The notes beneath the pieces are model-generated. The model had not been told where the DNA came from, did not search any database, and was given only the letters and a program-made list of their open reading frames with translations. Shown one piece after another: positions 34,023-47,203 of a DNA stretch of 64,000 bases. The DNA comes from Hippasteria phrygiana (Eukaryota > Echinodermata > Asteroidea > Valvatida > Goniasteridae). Both the position numbers and the translations under genes were made by a program. Numbering within the stretch: position 1 is the stretch's first letter; every line of letters begins with the position of its first letter. The stretch spans positions 395,999 to 459,998 of the forward strand of contig JAZGUH010000935.1 in the NCBI GenBank assembly GCA_037893225.1, read 5' to 3'.

Positions 34023-34140
34023 ACAAAGACACTGGCAATTTGGGAGACCGCCAGCACAGGGCAAGACAGCTCAGTTGGTAGAGCACCGGTACAGTATTCC
34101 GGAGGTCACAGGTTCGAATCCCGCTCCTGCCAGTTTTTTT
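34023..34140 (+). repeat. tRNA-like SINE, best-preserved copy
   Basis: GGCAATTTGGGAGACCGCC, then GGCAAGACAGCTCAGTTGGT (A box) and GGTTCGAATCC (B box), ending CTCCTGCCAG and a T run. GGCAAGA/TCCTGCC gives an acceptor-like stem with one mismatch. Shorter at the left than 2302-2725. Confidence 0.85.
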
Positions 34141-34515
34141 GGTTTACTTAAAATATATGTGTATATATTTTTCTAATTCGAATGGAAAGGGGAAACGGAG
34201 TTGTGCAAAAAGTTACCGTTATGGGGAAAAGTGACCTTAGGGCGAAAAATGCGTTTCGCCTTAACGTAATAGGTACCTTTTCTAGGGAGAATTTTGCTGT
34301 CGCAAATGTTATTATTTTGTTCTTTGTATTCTAAATAGCATAATTCTGAAGTTTGGTCGAATTACGTATAGTTTGGGGTTAGGTTACAGCAAAAAGAAAT
34401 GTGTGCACGACTTTATGGGATTTCGCCTTTACGTCGGACCTAGCATAACCTACATACATATATTTGTTGCTATTATACACTCAGTCAAAAAAGAAAGTTC
34501 CCGCCTTGTACTTTG

Positions 34516-35027
34516 TTGAATATTCAAGAATATTGTAATCATTCTTAACACTTCAAAAGTCATAAATGCAGAAAAAGGTTCTGCTTCTAATGATGCATCA
34601 TTTATGGCACACAACATTTGTTTTAGGAGAGAAATTATGAGATTTGTTGAATTAGGTGCACAAATAAAAGTGGCGTTTTTTATAATGCAGGCAATAGATT
34701 ACATCGACATTTTTCTGATAAAATTATTTTTTTACTTTATTGATTTAGTGTGTAACACCTCACGATTTCAGCAGCAGTTTCGATAAACCATGTTTAGTGT
34801 TGACATTAATTAAACCGTTTGTACACACAGTTTGAACGCAATATTGAGTCTGCATCATAAACGTGCCACTTATATTTTTGCACCCAATTCTACAAATCTC
34901 ATTTTTTCTCCTCTTAAACAAACGCCGTGTGCCATAAATGACGTATCATTAGAAGCACAACCTTTTTCTGCATTTATGACTTTTTGAAGTGTTTAAAATG
35001 ATTACAGTATTCTTGAGTTATTCAAGT
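34516..35027. repeat. long foldback, ~170-bp arms
   Basis: The left arm (34516-34690) contains TCATAAATGCAGAAAAAGG, GGCACACAAC and TTGTTGAATTAGGTGCA; the right arm (34857-35027) is its imperfect reverse complement. The spacer is ~165 bp. The left flank ACTCAGTCAAAAAAGAAAG resembles ends of many Tc1/mariner-like elements (weak). Confidence 0.8.
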
Positions 35028-37143
35028 GTATTTGGTTTCTATGGATCTCCTCTTGTTAGTGTGGCATTGCCTGACTGGGCCAACACAGAAAATAACAATA
35101 AAAAACACCAGAAGTCAGGGCTCAGTCAATGTCAATGAATGCTTCTTTCAATTATTAATTGGCATCTGTCACAAATCCTGGAAAAAAAATAAATAAAGAT
35201 GAGAGCGTGCTTAGCAGAAACTTGTCAATATGCCGGATTGCGACAATGAAAACAGCCGCTGATTTCCACTGTGCCAACCTACCATTCTGACACTTTCAGC
35301 GAAGCATGTCCTCATCTATATGTTATCTGGTTCCATGACAGAGGCTATGAATGTCTCCTACCTACAATGTCCAAGTCCTCTCAAGGCCCCTGACCAATCA
35401 TGTCTTTCTCACCGTTTAATAAAATGTATATCCATTTCCATACCTCATCATTCCCCCATCATTTCTAGCCAGTGGGTGGGTTATCCTTGATATCTTTTTT
35501 GGGCCATGCAAAAAGTGCAGAAACCCTGGTTCTTCATGAGCACTGATCACCGCAAATTGATATTTAAAAGTCAGGGTCTTTTTTCTTTTCTTGTTTCTTT
35601 TAAAGCAGTTTACCTTGGAATATTCTTTAAAGGATTTCTAGACACAATGGCCGACACCTGCAGCTCAGGGCTGTGCAAAACCATAGCAATCAGTTCCCAC
35701 AGGCTGGATGACAACTGAGCAGATACTAAAGGATATTAGGGGTCCAACATAGCGTGTGCAAGTCTTTATTTATTTATTGCTTTTTATGTTCTCTTTGTAC
35801 TTTCTGAACTCAGCCCTGTCAGAATACAAAATTGCACCATATATACATGTAGGACAAGGCACACTTCGCAGTTCCTACAAGGTGTGCAGCGGAAGTACGT
35901 ATTCTTGCAAAAATCTCCTTTCATTTTACACATCAAAAGCAGATCAAAAAGAGCCCAATATATAGTAACCAGAAGGTAACAAAAGAAATGTTCTGTAAAT
36001 ATAAGCATCCACTGTATATATAAGCATCCACTGATATATTTTGAAAAATTAGAAGAGGTTGTTGTCATGATGCATAACCTGGAACAGTTTGTTGTGCACA
36101 ACAGAGAATTTGATGCAATATGTGTATAGTGTATTAAATTTACAAGACAGATTGTTTTCTTCAAGAAGAAATAGCAATGTAGCCAGTTTTCCAAAATGCT
36201 ACAATAAGTCAAATCGGCCCAAAATTACCTACGCCGGCCAAATCACGATTTGCATGCCCGCAAATTCTCGGCTGTGTTGGAGCATTTTGTGGGCCATGAA
36301 CTTGAGGGTTTGTAAAAGAGAAGGTTGGAAGCCGTGCACAGGACTGCCAGCTTGTATTACTGTGATATTCGAATAAAATTGGGCCCTAAAAGTGCTCTAT
36401 TTTGCAATGGAGAGTAGGCATCATCTTTCAAGCTGGCGATGGGCAACAGGACTACTTTTAGGGGTGATCAAAAGTCATCAGTTAATCCCCACAAAATTGA
36501 ACAGAAACTGAAAAATGATGAAATAAACTTTAATTTGATGTGTGTCTCAAACACCTTGGAGAGTTGCAAGTATTTTTCCTGAATTTTGGAAGACGGTGTA
36601 TTTATCATTGGGGTCTGTGGAATTTGATTTACTGGTGAGCAACCCTTAACTGTACTTGTTGAGTGAGTACCTTGATTTACATCAAGTCCAAAAAGGAATT
36701 CCTATATGCTTTGAGAATTGATATTTGCACAAAATCTCTTTTATAACGACTTCCATTTCGCATGACCTTTTAAAGGGGTTTGTAGTTCATGATGCACTAT
36801 TTACGCTTCACCATGTTCCATGGATACACGATTACTGTGTTTAAGGACACTGAAGTAATCATCACAGTTTTTACCCCCAGTTAAAAAAGCTGCATTGTGG
36901 TACATAACGGTTGGTGACATAAAACATCAACTTGGTATTTTGAAGTTGGTGACGAGTACAGATGATGCGAGAATTAGCGATATGTGGCATCGATAAGGGT
37001 AATCGGACATAAGCTGCATGACCTATTTTTGAGTAATTGTAATTTACATAAAAAAATCGTAAAAAAAACAAAATTTCTGTCAAAATACTGTAGTTTAAAG
37101 CATATTTAATTAAAAATACCTGGGTTGCTTTTGTGTTGGGACC

Positions 37144-37362
37144 ATAACCCCTTGCGTAATAATGACGCCAAATGGTACCAAAAAAAACCAGTGCCACCAG
37201 GCCGGATGACGCCTATAGCCGCTATATGTGCAGTTTAAATACATTGTTGGATTAATGTGTATGTTACACTTGACTGCACAAGCACATTATCTGTTTCGCT
37301 TGGCTGCAAAAGCCGGCGCGACACCCTGGCGCCTCCTGTAAATAACCGTACTCAAGGGTTAA
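37144..37362. mobile_element. TTAA-type element family E, copy 1
   Basis: It contains AGTGCCACCAGGCCGGATGA and ends CCGTACTCAAGGGTTAA. The left end TAACCCCTTGCG is eroded. Paired with 46189-46412. Confidence 0.75.
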
Positions 37363-37495
37363 ATGTGTACAATTTGACATTTTAGTCTGGCGTACTTCCG
37401 AGAAAAAAAATTGTGTAAACTACATATTTTTTCCACTCTCAATGCTGAATTTACGGCTCTATTCGAAACCAAAATATCACATGACAGTAATTTTA

Positions 37496-37585
37496 TTACC
37501 ATCACAAAGATTACATTATATATTTGATTATGGAATGAACATCTCAATTTTCAAAATGTCCAACTTGTGTCCGATTTCCCTTGCC
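37496..37585. repeat. dispersed repeat, copy 1 of 2
   Basis: The segment TTACATTATATATTTGATTA, then CTCAATTTTCAAAATGTCCA and TGTCCGATTTC recurs at 53551-53640. Boundaries are undefined. Confidence 0.75.
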
Positions 37586-39187
37586 GGTGTCACATATTGG
37601 TGTGAACCAGCCAGGATGCATAGGACACCAGGGATGGATGAGGCAAAGCTCTCCAAGATGCCTGCAGATGACACCAAGAAGACGCAATGATGCAACATTT
37701 CCTGAAACTGAAATCCAACATCACAGGGGGATTCGAGGTTCACCCCTACACCAAAGAACAACCACTGCTGTTCTCATTACTGCTCGGTTCATCTGCAAAA
37801 AAAATATCTTCTTTTTACAGCCAATCTTTTTTCCCCCCTCAGACATTTACGCAAATAACTGTAGACTGCCAAACTACAGCCAAGCAAAGAAATAGGTTAA
37901 GTGCAGTCGGACACAGAATTTCACAAGCTCACTAAACTGCCGCGGAAATACTGTGTAAATACTTTTCCCCTCCAAAGGAAAAAAAAAAAAAGGAATCGAG
38001 GATAAAGGAGAGGGGAAAATCAATAACCAACATCTCCTGGATATGTGGTATATATAAGACCTTGCATTCTTCTGCAATCCCATACAGACTGTAGTCAGGT
38101 CCTGCCTCACAGCCCCCCCTCAGTGCTCTTGATTTTAACAAACCGTCTGTGGAAAGACGTCACCGCAGCCTGCCGATGACGCAGTTCATGTTGTACGACC
38201 CACTTGATCATGACATAATATTGTCTTGTGTCTGACTCCCGCCCCCCAACCACACGCCTGCAGTTCCTAATGCATAATATACATATAGGCTGGGCCAGGA
38301 GGCGTTTAACTCCAGGGAGGAACGGAGTAGGTCATTTACGATCATGTGCGGTGAGTTGTCATCCATCATGATTTACACATTTGCAATATCAAATATGAAA
38401 ATGGAGGATTGAAAACAAACTCCCATCTAACTTTAATAGGCTACATAGGCTTCTATCTATGACACATTTTAGTTTTGGGATAATCATTTTTTTACAGAAA
38501 GTTAATGAATGATTTTTTGCTTAAAGATGCTTAAGTCTGTGCCTTTTTTTAGGCATGGCACCCAGAAAAATCAATTTTCAAACCGAGTTGTTCATTTGTT
38601 AGCATTGGATAAGTTATGAGCGTTCCAATGAGACATTACACAAAAAACATCAGCCCTTGATGAGTACCTGATGTAATACATTTCAAATCTGTATTAGCAA
38701 CGAGACGCTGATTAGAAATTGAAGGTCCAGTAATACAGCTTTATAAATGAATGTATAGTGACCAGGTGCAAATTCACAAGACATTTAAGTATGAAATGAC
38801 CACACTTGTTTTATTAAATAATTGGGGATTATTTAATATAAAACAGTGCCCGCTTTACCCAACCAAAACACAAAACAGTGAAGAAATCAATGACATAAAC
38901 TGTTAATGTTCATTTGCGCCAACCAATAAATATGGCCAATATCAATGATTTTTAATTGTAATTGTTATGCAACTGTATGTAAAGGAATGCCAACCATTTC
39001 ATGGTTTGTTGCACTGTACAGTAAAATACATGTGTACATGTACATGTGGTTACATCTGTGCAAAATGTGCATCCTGCAATGCATCTGCATGTACATGTGT
39101 ACTTGCTGGTACAGCTCCGAAACCCTTCAGCTGATCCAAATGGCGGTCGTTCCAACAACTGGGCTCCCTCCCCCTGTACCAACTCAC

Positions 39188-39232
39188 GCTCTGCTGGAGC
39201 TCTGGCACTGATGAAATTGTAATGAACGCTAC
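39188..39232 (-). CDS. candidate 45-bp cassette exon in first intron
   Basis: A pyrimidine-rich acceptor ending in GGTCAG and a near-consensus donor, AGC|GTGAGT, frame 45 bases. In phase 1, the phase required between 62596-62668 and 31203-31284, it reads SVHYNFISARAPAE and would leave C to make His with the next exon. Beyond the donor the same frame continues as ERELVQGEGAQLLERP, which faintly recalls the start of the Trio SH3 domain, but the conserved SH3 tryptophan region is missing. All three minus frames are unusually open here, so frame evidence is weak. Treat it as an optional exon or a chance pair of good splice sites. Confidence 0.2.
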
Positions 39233-40615
39233 CTGACCTTGTACCCAATGACAAGGAGACAAGAGAGTGACCTGGGCGATCGTGTACAAAAGAGAGGCTT
39301 GCATGGAGGAGTTGCCCTGAATGCCCCTGAAACGAGTGACAGTTCCGCATCCACCATCGTGATCGCAGTTCCTTAACTGACCGCCACACTGACCTTTGGC
39401 TGGAGGCATTGATGACTGGAGGAAGAGGAGGCAGGAGCAACACAGGAGAGACGCAATATGGGAAATGGGATGAGAATATGGGGGGAGGTTGATAAATGAT
39501 TGGCGTAACGAGGATCCAAGAGTCCTCAACAGAATATTTAGGAAATTGATGAACAGAATTTGGGGGTGTGCCAACAGATAATTTTTAGGTTGCAAAGCCT
39601 CTACCTACCCTCTGGATGTGTTTAGGTGGAATGGGATCTTTGGAGGTTTGCTCCCGAAAGTTGGCGAAATTATTTATAACCTGATTGCCAACTGGTCAAG
39701 ACAAGAGTAGCGGGGGAAGTAAGGATTATTAGACGGAATGGCCCAAATATGGACTTGACTAAACTAAGACAGTCGGAACACTCACTCAGGAGTGTCAGTT
39801 CACTCACACTACTGAGGATGGACAGAGCACACTGTCTGAAACTTCGAGTTTAATACGCACCCATCCCGGTTCTTTTCAGAACCACACATCTTCCTAGAAG
39901 AGATTTATTTCACATGGTCTTACCCGCAATCTCAGACTCTCTCGTATCGTACCCACCATGCAAAGCTTCAAATCGTATTTATCAAGTTGCCCTGTATAAC
40001 CAAAATGTTGCTGAAAATTATAGAACTAGTGTTCTTAGGATCGAAGAAGGTTGCTTGAGGTCGCAAATGCCATTTTGGAAAGATAAAAGCCATAAAAGAA
40101 CCAAACAATAGAGGTATCAAAGTCTTATCCCCAACTACACTATCGCAACAAGTTCATATCAGACACTATCTGGTCATTTTGATTTTGGTAGCAGGATCAA
40201 AACATTGAATTCTGAGCAATGCCCTCTTCTGGTTTCTGATTGAATCTTACTGCAAACTAAAATGATAAATATCTATTTCTGGGAAGCTCTGTGTGAGCTA
40301 CTAGACTTTCTAATAAGGTCCCTGTTGTAACAGCTTTAGACAATTATCAGACAGCACCCTCAAGGAACTAAGGCCGATTACATGTGCTTCATGGGTATCA
40401 GAGATGGCTATCTTTTGATTTGAAGTTTCCTAAATCTTGTACTGCACCAAAGCAGTACAAAACAATGTCCAATGAAATTCAGACAAAACATGAAAGAGAA
40501 ATTCAAATAAAATTTGCCCAAATATTTCAAAAGCATCCCCCCCCCCCCCAAAAAAAAAAGAAAAAAAAAAGGAAAGTCATTGAAATTTTAAGAGAAGTCC
40601 ACAGCCTCTCATGTA

Positions 40616-41340
40616 GCCTTGATCAAGGCTGTCAAGCTTTGTTCCCTATAACGAGCTGAGCGAGCGCCCAGCGCTGACCTGGCCAACACAACCCAGTACG
40701 TACGTGCCCAGTCCTGGTGCCCAGTCACCACCATACGTACACGTATGAGATGAGATGAGATGAGATGAGATGAGATGAGATGAGATGAGATGAGATGAGA
40801 TGAGATGAGATGAGATGAGATGAGATGAGATGAGATGAGATGAGATGAGATGAGATGAGATGAGATGAGATGAGATGAGATGAGATGAGATGAGATGAGA
40901 TGAGATGAGATGAGATGAGATGAGATGAGATGAGATGAGATGACGCGCGCATCATATGCGTGTTTACATTTAAAGCGCGTGTTTACTTTGGACTGTGTAC
41001 GTGTATCGTGCATGCAGCTATGCTGACATGAATATACATATTCAATTTAAAGTTTACAAGGTTTGATTGCCTCGGCCAGTTTCGGCCGAAAATATAAAGA
41101 AATACATAAGAAATTCGCCACGGTTGGGTCAAGGCTGTCTTTCGCCTCAACTGTGCGTGTACGTATGGTGGGGACTGGGTATGTACACGCATAGCTACAG
41201 TGTGCTGTATTCTACGTACGTGTACTTTTTACGGATGTGTGTGGGGACATATGTGTACATGTACGTGCAGGCTAGGCCATGCGCCAGTACTGGGCGCTCG
41301 CTCGTTAATAGGGAACAAGCTTGACAGCCTTGATCAAGGC
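40616..41340. mobile_element. TA-flanked MITE carrying a (TGAGA)n array
   Basis: It begins GCCTTGATCAAGGCTGTCAA (itself starting with a palindrome) and ends TTGACAGCCTTGATCAAGGC, flanked by TA on both sides. Arms of ~55 bp share CAAGCTT.GTTCCCTAT and GAGCGAGCGCCCAG. The TA duplication suggests Tc1/mariner-type mobilisation. Confidence 0.9.
40746..40943. repeat. perfect (TGAGA)n pentamer satellite, ~39.6 units
   Basis: 198 bases without an interruption. Minus-strand frames through it encode HLISS repeats, an artefact of the array. Confidence 0.98.
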
Positions 41341-41819
41341 TACCTCCCATGTGGCTCTTTTAGATTGCAAAGATGGAGGATTTTCAGCACCCCTACCCGA
41401 TGACAACCGATTAATAAAAAACCAACTGTAAAAAAACCAGGATACTAAAAGCTCCCCGAAGGGCACTTTATTGGGGGCTTATCAAAACAATTATCACTAG
41501 AGTAAGTTTAATATCTGCAAGGGAACATAAAACATTCTGCACTAAAGTTGTAGGGGCCTGGCCGATCATTTATGATATGAACAACACTTAACTGGGCTCT
41601 CGTGGGATCTATCGGCCCTGAATTTCTCAGAAATTACTGAGGCTAGGGATTTTTTCCTCTTCTTTTCTGAGGCTGTAAGATGAAGAAACCAGAATCATTT
41701 CTGTTCATTGAGGGCTAGAAACATTGATTTGCGAGGGAAAAATAAGCAACAAGGATAACTGTCAGTCAAAGTCCATGCTTCAAAACAACAAATATTTTCA
41801 GATTTTTCCAGGTAATACT

Positions 41820-41972
41820 TAACAATTGTTGACTGCTTAACAATTGTTGACTGGAATATGACATTTTTAACACCCTCGGGGATACATAGCACCCGAGGCT
41901 TCGCCTCGGGTGCTATGCATCCCTCGGGTGTTAAAAACATCAAATCCCACATCACAGCAGTCAACAATTGTT
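41820..41972. mobile_element. small inverted-repeat element with hairpin centre
   Basis: ACAATTGTTGACTGCT at the left, AGCAGTCAACAATTGT at the right. The centre forms ACCCGAGGCTTCGCCTCGGG, with TAGCACCC../..GGGTGCTA and ACACCCTCGGG flanking. The left end is duplicated (AACAATTGTTGACTG twice). Confidence 0.8.
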
Positions 41973-44064
41973 TTGTTATATCGCAAAACCCAGTTTTTTT
42001 TCAGTTTTGCCTTGCTCGGTGGAACTTAACTCAAACAAATCACGCGATTAAAACAGCTGATCGTCTGCTAGTTCGCTGCTCCCATTATAGTTTACTACCA
42101 TCAACAGTGTAGGTGAAATATGCGTGGGTAGTTTGGGTACCTATACAGCTCAATAGCTAGCTAGCTGGCTGATGTGATATCACGCTTGGAGTGTGCCAGT
42201 CCTTTTTATAGACCGGACACGTGATTGTTCTAGGTTAATCAAAATACAGTATCCATGACGGAGATATAACAATAATATTTAGATCATTCCAGTCTTTAGA
42301 TAGGCGAAGGAAGATCTGCAAGAGGCTTCGAGAAGGGCGTCTAATAGATAGTGTTGGAGCATCAAAGGAAACACCTGGATCGCAACGAGAGCTCAACAGA
42401 TACACTTTCAAAATTAGCATCGGACTTAACACTATATTTAACACAGCTGGATTTCAAGGTTCTCTCTCCATAATGTCAAATTTGATGAACATGTACACCT
42501 CTGCCTTGTTCTTGAGGTAATTGTTAGCATAATGATATGGGGCTCTGTATTATACAAATAGTGAATGTTTATGAGTGCAATGCTAAGAATAATTTCATGA
42601 GGCGACAGATTGAATGTTCCAGGGGACATTCCATCTGTCACCGAATGAAATTATTTGTACCACTGCACGGATGTGAAACATTAATTATTTGTTTTATACA
42701 ACGCCTGAATAAATCCTCGTCGGATTGCATGCATGGATTTCTTTGTGTACAACGTGCCGTTTTCCCTTCTCAGTCACGCATAAAACCATGACAAAAAGTT
42801 GTCCAGTTCCGAATCAGTTAAAGCTCCATTGTTGTTCCTGCGTGTCTTTCAAATTCATCTAATCGCTTGACTGCGTATTTAATGTTTCTTTGTGTTAACA
42901 GCATCAGCATCACCTACGAGTTCCTATAATATTTCAACGTCTGTTAGGAGAACAAACGGTGATTCGCGAATATCGTCCGCCATTTTGTGTGAATGCCAGC
43001 CGTGGTGCAGCGCCACCAATAGTGTGACCGTGGAATTATGGAAGTTCTATTTAATGCGTACTGTTGAATAGAACTTCTATTTTTGCGGTGCCGTGCATTG
43101 GTATGGCTAATTCAATAGGAATTGATAATTCAATGATCGACGATCCACCAATCAGATGGCGGGGATTTATTCAAGTGTTGTATGAATATGAATTATTAAC
43201 GAATATGTATGATGATATCATATTTGCACAAATTCACATTAGCATATCATTCAAGTAGTCAGGGTCTATGTGTCCAATATGTCAAAGTAATTCAAGATCT
43301 AGCTTATTCAATGTATAAAACACCTTGCATGTATATACATTTGTATGCACTCCTGAAAAAGAAATGCACATCTCATTCAGTAATCTGGACTTCACCCGAA
43401 TAATCGACGACGCATTCCCTAGGACATGGAAATCAATGGCATTCATGTTTAATATCAGGGCACACTTTAAATGTTAATATATCTGGCATTCGAGCCTGAC
43501 CCCCTTTGGAGCGGCATGCTGAACAGCTTTTCTTATTTAACCAGTATGAAAATGTGTATAGGGTTGTCATGCTAGTCCTCCAGTTTGTGCATGATCTGAA
43601 GCCCCATTCAGCATGCTAAGTTTGTAAACAATCCTGTCACTTATCCAATTACCAACTAGAGCTCTTTTTTTTCTTTGATAAAGTGGATGATTGCAGTGGT
43701 AAGGTTTTGACAAATGAAAGGTTGAGACTTTTTTTTGTGTTCAGTAATATGATTTTCTCAAGGATGGCAGAGCTCATTGCAAATTGCTTTTTCAAAAAAA
43801 GGTTTAGTGACTTGTGATCAGTTTGAGAGGGCTTGGTTACAGAATTAATATTTACAGGATTCCAAGTTTCAATTATCAAAATATATGTTCAAATATGCAG
43901 ACTGGATAATACAAAGAGCATCACAGTCGGATAACCAGTCACCCCAACCCCTTGAAACTCTGTGGTTACAAAGTGAGATGCAGGTTTTCAAAACTGTCCA
44001 AACTAGATTTAAAGTCTGAGGCAGGATTTTGAAATATCCCCAGTAATTAAACATCTCCTTGAAC

Positions 44065-45005
44065 CAGTGTTGTACAATGTAGTCGAGAACTTTTTTCCCC
44101 GAGTACCAAGTACTGCCGAGTACTTGGATTGCCGAGTACCATTAAAGTCTGAGTACTTTGCCAACTGAGTATAAGTACTTCTGAGTACGAGTACGAGTAC
44201 GAGTCTGAGTACGAGTACGAGTCTGAGTACTTGTACTTCTGAGTACTTGTACTTCCGAGTACGAGTACGAGTACATTGTGCTTGCTTATGTCTGTGGGCC
44301 TGACGCGTCGTCTATATTCTCTCCAATGGTCGGAATTGTTTTGGTCAGGGAACCAGACTATCCTTGCTTCATTCACCTAAGTTAATCAAAAGACCATTTT
44401 GAGAACACCTCGGCATTTCACGTACATGAGTGGCCAGTGTGCGCACATACGGCAAATGGGTCATTGTGCGTAATTGGCCCACTTACGGCTAGCTGTTTGT
44501 CCGGATCGCTCAAAGAGATCAGCCCTTCCCAGCGTCCTGTTTGCAAGGTCCCCCACCTGCAGCACAAATACTCGCTACAGCTGTTTATCATACGTAGCGC
44601 GCGCTAGCTGCATGTGAAGGTCATGATAAGTTACCCATAATGCCATCCGTGCTTCCTTCATAAGATTCTGTGAAGCGACATCAGCCCTTCCCAGCGCCCT
44701 GTTTGCAGGGCGGGGGGTACAAGCGAATTTGTCCGGACGGTGCGCAGAGGAAGTTGATTTCTCCGCAATCAACCATTTGAAAGTATCAATAAAATAAGCA
44801 GTGATGAGGCCGTAAGTCAAGCAATACGTTTTTTTCATCGAGTATTGCTATTTGAGTACCTTGATGATCGAGTACAATTTCAACATGTCGAGTTCAAGTA
44901 CTTTGCTGCCCGAGTAAGAGTACCGTCAGTTCGAGTACGAGTACTTTGAGATTCGAGTACAAGTATGAGTACGAGTACAAGTATGAGTACGAGTACTCAA
45001 CACTG
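44065..45005. mobile_element. hAT-like element with GAGTAC arrays at both ends
   Basis: It starts CAGTGTTGTAC..TGTAGTCGAG and ends GAGTACTCAACACTG. Flanks CCTTGAAC and CCTGGAAC match at 7 of 8 bases. Arrays of GAGTACGAGTAC occupy 44160-44272 and 44835-44999 in the same orientation. The centre (44280-44820) is non-repetitive and lacks a recognisable transposase. Confidence 0.85.
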
Positions 45006-45301
45006 CCTGGAACCCAAAATTCTGTCTTATGCACATTTTGAGATATTTTGAGAAATTTATAAAAAATGGGGGAACCTTTCTCGGTCACTGCAACTGTTTC
45101 CTGTTGTGGGTGAAAACTGACCTGACTGCTTCAATGACCGGGTTCACAGACAGTGTGTATCCACAGAACATAGTGCAGCGTGTACAACTACAAAAGCATT
45201 TGGTTGAGTACAGAGACATTTTGTGCAGGTAATTATCACTGGTATTCTCATTCACATAATAAATTTCATAAACTTTTTCTGGTTAGCTGAGATTGGGAGG
45301 A

Positions 45302-45319
45302 GGGGGGGGGGGGGGGGGG
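45302..45319. repeat. poly(G) run
   Basis: Eighteen G. Non-coding. Confidence 0.95.
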
Positions 45320-45532
45320 AGCAGAATTCCTGTGATGAGTGCCCACTGTCAAAAAAAGGACTCTTTGCCTGTTAAGGTGGAGGTGGTGGGGAAGGGGGAG
45401 AAACATTTTTAGTACACAATATTTGGTTAAGGGTATGAATAGTAAAGCCAATGTACAATGTTTGAAGAGGGCCACAGCAAGGATTGTAGACCACAGGCCG
45501 ATGTAAACAACATCCAGTATTTGTCATGACAC

Positions 45533-45702
45533 CATAGAGTACCGAAGTGATGATGTCAATGCAATGTTTGGAACCAGAATACTTATGTTATTTTGTGTCA
45601 ATGTGTTTGCATGACTGGCTGTTAACAAAGGAACAGTCGAAATCTCCATTTGTTTGGACCCAGTTGTCGTACCAACTGACGGCAGACTTCGGTACTCTAT
45701 AG
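45533..45702 (-). mobile_element. MITE with ATAGAGTACCGAAGT ends, copy 2
   Basis: ATAGAGTACCGAAGTGATG at the left, GACTTCGGTACTCTAT at the right. Reverse-complement match to 29213-29382. Confidence 0.8.
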
Positions 45703-46188
45703 AACTAAGCATAATCCCAAGCTGAAATAAAAAAGAAAACATTGGATCATTGTGCCAGTAGGAATAGGGCTGGAATCTTCACCACTTGCAGTAGGAAAAG
45801 CCCTCCTTACTGTATAGAAGATTCAGAGTATACCCCGGTTATACACAACATAGGGAAGTCATTCCACAACATGTCCCTTCTATACGATGTACCAATTTTG
45901 AACAAATTGATGGGTAAAACTTGTGCAGACAATTATACAGCAATCTGGGTTTAAGATGTGCACATTAAGAATGTGATCGCGGGTTAATTTATTCAAAGTA
46001 AGTCTGGACCACCTAACCCAAAACATGTTTTGCCCATCTAATCTTCATTGAGGATCTGGGGCATCCGACCTCAAAACCTAAAATGAGAGTTAAAAAAAAA
46101 ACCGTCAAGCTGTATGAAATTTTTTTCTACGCTTAACATGACAGTGCTTATTGTTCAAAAATCTCTCACAAACTTCTTGTGACTGTAC

Positions 46189-46412
46189 TTAACCCTTTGT
46201 GTACGGAAGATGTCTGTGGATGCAAAAAAAAAACCCAGTGCCACCAGGCCGGATGACGCCCACAGACGTTATTTGTGCAGTTTCAATCCATTGTTGGATT
46301 ATTCTGCATGTCATGCTTGACTGCACAAGCACATTGTGGCCGTTTCGCTTGGCTGCACAGGCCGCCCCGGCACCCCGGCGCCTCACTACAAATACCGTAC
46401 TCAAGGGGTTAA
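46189..46412. mobile_element. TTAA-type element family E, copy 2 (piggyBac-like ends)
   Basis: It starts TTAACCCTTTGTGTACGG and ends CCGTACTCAAGGGGTTAA: a TTAA outer end followed by CCCTTTG, the form typical of piggyBac superfamily termini. Interior as in 37144-37362. Confidence 0.85.
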
Positions 46413-47203
46413 TCGCATCTTCTAGTGTGTGGCAAGTGCTGCAGAAAAAAAAAAAGGTAAACAGAATCCACGTGAGGACTTGGCTTGAGTAATAATGGTT
46501 CATTCAAAGGAGAAAAAATACCATCAGCCAGACATCCTCTTAAAGCCAAATTGCCATCCTTTGATAACAAGTAACCACTCCGATGCACCACCAGTCAGAA
46601 GGAAACCTAACAGTAACAACTTGACATGATAATACACATTAGGCAGTCAGTCAGGCACATGACGAGGCACCCTGCATGAACAAATTCCGGTCTACGGAAC
46701 CAGGACATTACGAGAAACATTTTCTCGGCAGTCTACGACATTCCAGGCCACTTCTGGCATCCTTTTTTGTTCAACCCCCCTCATCTGACTTCCCCTAATA
46801 TACTTCTTGTAGGATTAGCTGGATTTTTTTTCTCCGAAACTCAAAAGCTAAACTATTTAGTTTGTTCATTCGCTTCTTCTTTCAGAGCTGAAATTACAGA
46901 CCACCAAGGCAAAAGCATCCAGTATGATAAATACGGGCCTGTTATCTACGTGATTTGCTTGCAACATGACACAAATTGAGACAAACTTAATACTACTTGA
47001 TAAAGCCCCCCAAATATAATCAAACTGGAGAACACATCTTTATCCTACAATATGAAATGCTATCTCGATAGTGGTACAGCCTTTCTTTGTCATTTCATCC
47101 CAGTGATTTTTATGGTTTCCCTTTTCAGATGTTATTTTTCTACAGTAACCTTTGAATAACTTAAAGTTAGTGTACACGATTGGTAATCCTCCATTTTTGT
47201 TTA

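Noticed and set aside
34058..34130. Functional tRNA gene at the best-preserved copy
   Set aside because: The T-stem is poorly paired and the anticodon loop lacks the usual T before the anticodon; dispersed copies indicate a SINE.
38952..39595. Two long minus-strand open frames (163 and 181 codons)
   Set aside because: Overlapping frames in one GC-richer patch, no domain; only the short splice-bounded 39188-39232 segment was kept, at low confidence.
40609..41013. Open frame of repeating HLISS residues on the minus strand
   Set aside because: It is the translation of the (TGAGA)n satellite inside a MITE; a pentamer has no stop in that frame.
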